DNA from: JBOGWY01 sp050694015
Lineage (GTDB): Bacteria; Actinomycetota; CADDZG01; WHSQ01
Length of the DNA stretch: 17,842 bases
Direction of reading: 5' to 3'
Assembly (NCBI GenBank): GCA_050694015.1
Contig: JBOGWY010000245.1
Span: 1 to 17,842 of the forward strand
The notes under the pieces were generated by a model. It searched no databases and was not told where the DNA came from. It worked only from the letters and a program-made list of their open reading frames with translations. Positions 14,644 to 17,842 of the stretch are shown here, piece after piece; positions within the stretch are counted from its first letter, which is position 1; each line of letters opens with the position of its first letter. The position numbers were made by a program, and so were the translations under genes.

Positions 14644-14677
14644 GCCCTCTCCTTGGAGTTGACCAGGGCTTCTCTTT
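14644..14677 (+). terminator. Possible terminator after the HxlR-type gene
   Basis: GCCCT (14644-14648) pairs with AGGGC (14665-14669) across a 16-nt loop, followed by the T-rich TTCTCTTT. The stem is short and the loop long, so termination would be modest. It lies between the regulator and the tail-to-tail tRNA gene. Confidence 0.35.
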
Positions 14678-14727
14678 GTGGACCAGAGGAGATTCGAACT
14701 CCTGACCTCACCCGTGCGAGGGGTGCG
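14678..14727 (-). repeat. Direct repeat within tRNA-Ala (proximal end)
   Basis: This is the partner of the repeat at 11293-11342, 3385 bp away in the same orientation. It includes the anticodon loop, variable loop, T-arm and acceptor 3' arm, the segment tyrosine recombinases commonly use as an attachment site. Confidence 0.7.
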
Positions 14728-14751
14728 CTCTACCAACTGAGCTACTGGCCC
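14679..14751 (-). tRNA. tRNA-Ala (anticodon CGC)
   Basis: The 73-nt gene folds as a full cloverleaf on the minus strand. The acceptor GGGCCAG pairs with CTGGTCC, including the G3:U70 wobble that marks alanine tRNAs. The D-arm has GCTC/GAGC, and the anticodon stem CACCC/GGGTG holds the loop CTCGCAC, giving anticodon CGC, which reads GCG. The T-arm is AGGAG-TTCGAAT-CTCCT, and the discriminator is A. CCA is not encoded. A TAGACT hexamer about 12 nt upstream could be a -10 element. The gene lies 33 nt downstream of the membrane-anchored protein gene, and its 3' part is repeated at 11293-11342. Confidence 0.96.
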
Positions 14752-14784
14752 GAGACCGATTCAGTCTAAGGGGGCGGCCAGTTC

Positions 14785-15369
14785 TCAGTCCGCGAAGCGA
14801 AACGAGCCCTCGTCGGGAGTGCGGTCGCTGGCCCGGGCCGATCTCGTGTTGGTGCGGACGGCGTCGAGCGTCGTCCGCATCGTCCACTCGAAGGACCCCG
14901 GAAAGCCCTCGAGGCGCGAGCGGTCGAGCGCAACCCTTACCTCGGAGCCGTCGATGTCGATCTCGCCGGGAAACGAGTCGTCGACCGTCGACGCGGAGAA
15001 GTCCTGCGTCGTCGCGACGATCGACGCGTTGGATTCGCTGTCGACCGTCGCGATGAGCGTCCACGTTGCGTTCGCGCCTTCGATGACCTCCCAGCGCCAC
15101 TCGATCGAGCCGTCGGGAACCTCATCGGGGATGTCTGTGCCGGCGACGACGGAGAACACGATCTGATCGCCGTCCGCGGTAACCGTCGCGCTCCTGATGT
15201 CGGCGAGCGCGGTGTCCCGCGGGGGCCGTGGTCCTTCTTCGACGAGCACATCGTTGCGAGGATCGTCTCCGCCGTCGGAGCCGGCCCCACCGGACGCCAG
15301 CAACACCACGACGACCACGATCAGGCCGCCCACGATCGCGAGGGCGATAACGAGCGGCCTCCGGTTCAC
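14785..15369 (-). CDS. Membrane-anchored protein with beta-rich outer domain
   Basis: This 194-aa protein has one N-terminal membrane segment (about residues 5-25: LVIALAIVGGLIVVVVVLLA) after a short basic start. A low-complexity Gly/Asp/Ser stretch follows, then a beta-rich domain to the C-terminus. There is no lipobox Cys, so it is probably an uncleaved anchor with the rest outside. The pattern ALADIRSATVTADGDQIVFS ... IEWRW ... VRVALDRSRL ... ASDRTPDEGSFRF recalls DOMON/CBM9-like beta-sandwiches, which often end in a D..PD.G motif. That is a weak inference without a search. The GTG start at 15369 overlaps the TGA of the translin-family gene (GTGA), indicating co-translation. Function is not known. 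Confidence 0.75.
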   Translation of the reverse strand: MNRRPLVIALAIVGGLIVVVVVLLASGGAGSDGGDDPRNDVLVEEGPRPPRDTALADIRSATVTADGDQIVFSVVAGTDIPDEVPDGSIEWRWEVIEGANATWTLIATVDSESNASIVATTQDFSASTVDDSFPGEIDIDGSEVRVALDRSRLEGFPGSFEWTMRTTLDAVRTNTRSARASDRTPDEGSFRFAD

Positions 15370-15998
15370 GGCTCGTCCGTCTCGGGCACTCTCTCTCTAA
15401 GCGCATCGCGCAGCGAGCTCTGGATGCTCGAGGTCGTGAAGTCACCGCGGGTGCGCTCCAGGATCGAGCGCGCCACGTCGGTGAGCCGTCGCAAGCCGTG
15501 CGTGATGCCGTCGGGATAGTCCATCGACACGAGCACGAAGTACATGTCGTCCATCGAGCCCAGCAGTTCTTCGCAACGCTTCAGCTCACCCTGGCGCATC
15601 AGATCGAGGATGTGTCTGCGTAGCTCGCCGATCGCCTCGGCCATCCCCTTGGCGAACGCGGACGGCTCGACACCGACGTCGGTCGGTGAGGGCATCGATC
15701 CATCCGTGACGAGAGCGAAGGTGATCCGCGCCTCGGCAAGTTCCTTCTCCGCGTCGTGGACGAAACCGGCGTAGAGGAGGTCGGGGAAGTCGCCGAGCGC
15801 GCCGCGCGCGTCGTCGAGCTGTCGCTGCGCCTCAGCGAGCAGTTCGGATGCGACGTCGGTTTCGTAACGGTGCAGCGCGCGGATGGCATTGCCGCACGCG
15901 CGGATCGCGTTGCGACTCGCGGAGAGTCCACGTTCGCGCGCCGAAGTCGCCGATTCGAAATGTTCCTGCAGCTGTTCCGACAAGCCAGAGAGATCCAT
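15366..15998 (-). CDS. Translin-family protein
   Basis: This 210-aa, almost fully helical protein matches the translin fold in layout and motifs: LSASRNAIRACGNAIRALHR (about 25-44), DFPDLLYAGFVHDAEKELAE (70-89), ITFALVTDG with a PSPTDVGVEPSAF segment (92-115), AEAIGELRRHILDLMRQGEL (120-139), and the C-terminal YPDGITHGLRR...DVARSILERTRGD (161-186). It looks most like archaeal translin proteins of similar length. Translins bind RNA and single-stranded DNA as octamers; some relatives (TRAX, an archaeal translin) are RNases using acidic residues. The acidic row around 82-89 is a candidate site, but activity is not shown by the sequence. ATG at 15998 has a weak ribosome binding site. It is coupled to the membrane-anchored gene by a GTGA overlap and follows a small membrane-protein gene by 39 nt. 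Confidence 0.82.
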   Translation of the reverse strand: MDLSGLSEQLQEHFESATSARERGLSASRNAIRACGNAIRALHRYETDVASELLAEAQRQLDDARGALGDFPDLLYAGFVHDAEKELAEARITFALVTDGSMPSPTDVGVEPSAFAKGMAEAIGELRRHILDLMRQGELKRCEELLGSMDDMYFVLVSMDYPDGITHGLRRLTDVARSILERTRGDFTTSSIQSSLRDALRERVPETDEP

Positions 15999-16037
15999 CG
16001 CGCCGAAGACTATCGATTAGCGCGCGGAAGGGAATGG

Positions 16038-16508
16038 CTAGTGCCTGGTCCCGCCTGCGTGGGCGGTTTCGAGATAGGCAGCTTGCTCGTCGCGACGCGG
16101 CGGCAATCGCCGAACTTTGGTGGCCCGTTCGCTACGGCGTCTCTTCGTCTCGGATACCAGCGCGAAGTAGAAGACGAGCACGGCGTCGGCTACGAGATGG
16201 ATCTCGACCGCCACGCCCTTCTCGACGAGCGCCCAGATCCCGGTGGCGATCGCGATCAAGGCCAGGATCGCGGCCACGGTCCGGCGGCGCCGGCGCGCAC
16301 GGCGGATCCCCAGACGCTCGAGCGCGACATCGTGACTGTCCGGAACTATCACCCAGCGTCCGCCGCGGCTGCGCGGCGCGACGAGACTCATCCGCTTCTT
16401 GAAGAGTTGAGCTGCCGAGTAGGGAGAGTTGCGTCGGGCCCGCACTCCGGCGGGTATGCAGATCGCTAACGATGCGCCGGCCAAGAAAGCCAGAAACCAA
16501 ATGGTCAA
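16038..16508 (-). CDS. Small membrane protein, GlpR-like layout
   Basis: This 156-aa protein has three predicted membrane helices: residues 3-22, 78-95 and 99-118. Between helix 1 and helix 2 lies a basic linker with RWVIVPDSHD (51-60) and RRARRRRR (69-76). The last helices enclose IHLVADAVLVFYFALVSE, followed by an Arg-rich tail. The order of N-terminal helix, basic linker, helix pair and RR tail recalls actinobacterial GlpR, a membrane receptor for Glp in cell division, but the protein is short and I am not sure. The start is TTG at 16508 with GGGGAAGAG upstream; no better start keeps the first helix. It heads the minus-strand unit with the translin-family gene and is divergent from the aminopeptidase gene. 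Confidence 0.65.
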   Translation of the reverse strand: MTIWFLAFLAGASLAICIPAGVRARRNSPYSAAQLFKKRMSLVAPRSRGGRWVIVPDSHDVALERLGIRRARRRRRTVAAILALIAIATGIWALVEKGVAVEIHLVADAVLVFYFALVSETKRRRSERATKVRRLPPRRDEQAAYLETAHAGGTRH

Positions 16509-16601
16509 GAGCTCTTCCCCAAGCTCTGCCGTTTTTCCTTGCGGTCAAGCTACTCCCGGGCGCGCGAGTTCTCAAGGATTTGCACGCGAGGATTTCGCGA
16601 C

Positions 16602-16630
16602 TTGTTCGATTGCCATAGAGAGGCTGTATA
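16602..16630 (+). promoter_or_regulatory. Possible promoter for the aminopeptidase gene
   Basis: TTGTTC (16602-16607) and TGTATA (16625-16630) are separated by 17 nt. If used, the transcript would start only a few bases before ATG at 16642, giving a nearly leaderless mRNA. That would fit the lack of a clear ribosome binding site there. The hexamers are imperfect. Confidence 0.25.
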
Positions 16631-16641
16631 CAGAGCGCTCG

Positions 16642-17842
16642 ATGGCACCGCAGATCACTCCCTCCGACGATTCCCCGCAACAGATTTCATGCGATGCCAT
16701 CGTGGTCGGCGCGTTCCACGCCGACGGACACGTCGAGCTCGATGACTCGGCGCGCGCGATCGACGAGGCTCTCGAGGGATACCTCAGCGAATACCTCGGC
16801 GAGGTCGGCTTCAAGGCGAAGGCCGCGAAGATCGTCACGCTCCCGACCATGAGGCGGATCCCGGCCCGCGCTGTGGTCGTCGCCGGTCTGGGACCGCGCG
16901 ACAAGGCCGACGCCGAGGTCGTGCGCCGGGGAGCGGGGGCCGCGTCGAAGGTGCTCTCGGAACGCAAGAGCGTCGCGCTTGCGCTGCATCGCGGCATCGA
17001 CGGTGACGACGCGGTCTCGGCCGCGATCGAAGGCCTGTTGCTCGGCAACTACCGGTTCGGTGGCTACAAGTCCGACCCGCATCCATCCAAGATCGAGCAG
17101 ATCAGGGTCCTCGGTGCATCGGAGCGCACGATCGAGCGCGCCGCTGCGATCGCCGAAGCCACCGCGCTGGCACGCGATCTCAGCAACACGCCGCCGAACT
17201 TCCTGACGCCGGACGCGCTCGCGAGCAAGGCGAAGGAAGTAGCCGACGTCAACGGCCTCGAGTGCACGATCTGGGACGAGAAAACTCTCGCCGATAAAGG
17301 GTTCGGCGGCGTGTTGGGTGTCGCGCGCGGCTCAAAGCAGCCGCCGCGCTTCATCCACCTTCGCTATGCGCCCGAGAACCCGACCGGCCGTGTCGCGCTG
17401 GTCGGCAAGGGAGTGACGTTCGACTCAGGCGGTTACTCGCTCAAGGACGCGAAGAGTATGGAGACGATGAAAGCCGACATGGGTGGAGCCGGTGCTGTGA
17501 TCGCGGCGATGGGTGCGCTCAAACGCATCGGCGCGACCGTCGAGGTTCTTGCCTTCATCCCTACGACCGAGAACCTGGTGGGACACGACGCGATCAAGCC
17601 GGGCGAGGTGCTCACGCACTACAACGGCCGCACGACCGAGGTGAACAACACCGACGCGGAAGGGCGCCTTATCCTCGCCGACGCGCTAGCCTTCGCCTCG
17701 GAACAGGAGCCCGACGCCGTCATCGACATCGCTACGCTCACCGGCGGCATCATGGTTGCGCTCGGTCAGAAGTCGACCGGCCTGTTCACCGACGACGATG
17801 CCCTCTGTGCGGAGATCGAGTCGGCCGCCGCGGCGGCCGGCG
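16642..17842 (+). CDS. pepA: Leucyl aminopeptidase, M17 family (3' end outside window)
   Basis: The first 400 residues of a cytosol aminopeptidase are visible; about 100 more are expected beyond the edge. Residues 1 to about 150 form the variable N-terminal domain. The catalytic domain follows with VGKGVTFDSGGYSLK (254-268), MKADMGGAG (276-284) and the family signature NTDAEGRL (336-343). The two-metal ligands are Lys256, Asp261, Asp279, Asp338 and Glu340, with Lys268 and Arg342 as catalytic residues, all present. It removes N-terminal residues from peptides in the cytoplasm using two divalent metals. ATG at 16642 has only weak Shine-Dalgarno likeness (CAGAG), but no better in-frame start exists upstream. 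It is divergent from the translin unit. In some bacteria PepA also binds DNA; this cannot be judged here. Confidence 0.96.
   Translation, partial: MAPQITPSDDSPQQISCDAIVVGAFHADGHVELDDSARAIDEALEGYLSEYLGEVGFKAKAAKIVTLPTMRRIPARAVVVAGLGPRDKADAEVVRRGAGAASKVLSERKSVALALHRGIDGDDAVSAAIEGLLLGNYRFGGYKSDPHPSKIEQIRVLGASERTIERAAAIAEATALARDLSNTPPNFLTPDALASKAKEVADVNGLECTIWDEKTLADKGFGGVLGVARGSKQPPRFIHLRYAPENPTGRVALVGKGVTFDSGGYSLKDAKSMETMKADMGGAGAVIAAMGALKRIGATVEVLAFIPTTENLVGHDAIKPGEVLTHYNGRTTEVNNTDAEGRLILADALAFASEQEPDAVIDIATLTGGIMVALGQKSTGLFTDDDALCAEIESAAAAAG

Larger units (their letters stand above)
11293..14727. mobile_element. Putative tRNA-Ala-associated islet bounded by direct repeats
   Basis: Direct repeats of the tRNA-Ala 3' part flank about 3.4 kb. 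The content is an NmrA-like reductase, a BBE-type oxidase and a divergent HxlR regulator, which is a typical small accessory detoxification or redox set. Geometry fits insertion at the tRNA 3' end with the target tRNA kept whole. No integrase, excisionase or transposase is present, so this would be a remnant, an element moved in trans, or a tRNA duplication that happens to flank these genes. Base composition does not look strikingly different from the surroundings. Confidence 0.5.

Noticed and set aside
14461..14736. Open frame on the minus strand beginning MVERTPRTGEVRSSNLLW
   Set aside because: It overlaps the intact tRNA-Ala and the antisense of the HxlR-type gene; the N-terminus is translated tRNA.
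1..17842. CRISPR arrays, insertion sequences, toxin-antitoxin or phage-defence genes
   Set aside because: No regularly spaced repeats, transposase, nuclease-toxin or known defence motifs were visible; apart from the tRNA-derived pair and the sulfotransferase paralogues I saw no long repeats.

Overview
The window is GC-rich (my impression is over 60 %), densely coded, and uses strong AGGAGG-type ribosome binding sites with many GTG starts and 1-8 nt gene overlaps. Together with a tRNA-Ala that has no encoded CCA, and Ala/Arg/Val-rich proteins, this suggests a high-GC bacterium, most likely an uncultured actinobacterium. No marker gene here settles the taxonomy.

Region 1 (about 1-9937, all minus strand, transcribed right to left) is one tightly packed surface-glycan operon. 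In transcription order it holds: an ALG5/DPM1-like GT2 fused to a GT4 glycosyltransferase; a polysaccharide pyruvyl transferase; a Wzx-like flippase fused to a GT39/ArnT-like GT-C transferase; a cellulose-synthase-like GT2 fused to a rhamnosyltransferase-like GT2; and two tandem sulfotransferases, the last cut by the window edge. All but one of the junctions overlap or abut. The genes suggest a lipid-linked glycan that is built on polyprenyl-phosphate, flipped, extended, and made acidic by pyruvate ketal and sulfate groups. Three of the six genes are two-enzyme fusions, which makes this the most unusual part of the window.

Region 2 (9938-11292) starts with a 510-nt non-coding stretch that holds a CRP/GlxR-like palindrome in front of the glycan operon. 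It then has two small secreted proteins on the plus strand: a 53-aa precursor of a four-cysteine peptide, and a 156-aa secreted protein.

Region 3 (11293-14751) looks like a small islet at a tRNA gene. An intact tRNA-Ala(CGC) sits at 14679-14751 on the minus strand. A 50-bp direct repeat of its 3' part (47/50 identical) lies at 11293-11342, on the side and in the orientation expected if an element had inserted at the tRNA 3' end. Between them are an NmrA-like reductase and a BBE-type flavin oxidase as an overlapping pair, with a divergent HxlR-type regulator that carries an SCP2-like C-terminal domain. No integrase is present.

Region 4 (14785-16508, minus strand) has a small membrane protein, a translin-family protein (unusual in bacteria), and a membrane-anchored beta-rich protein. 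Divergent from these, at the right edge, is the 5' part of a leucyl aminopeptidase gene (pepA).
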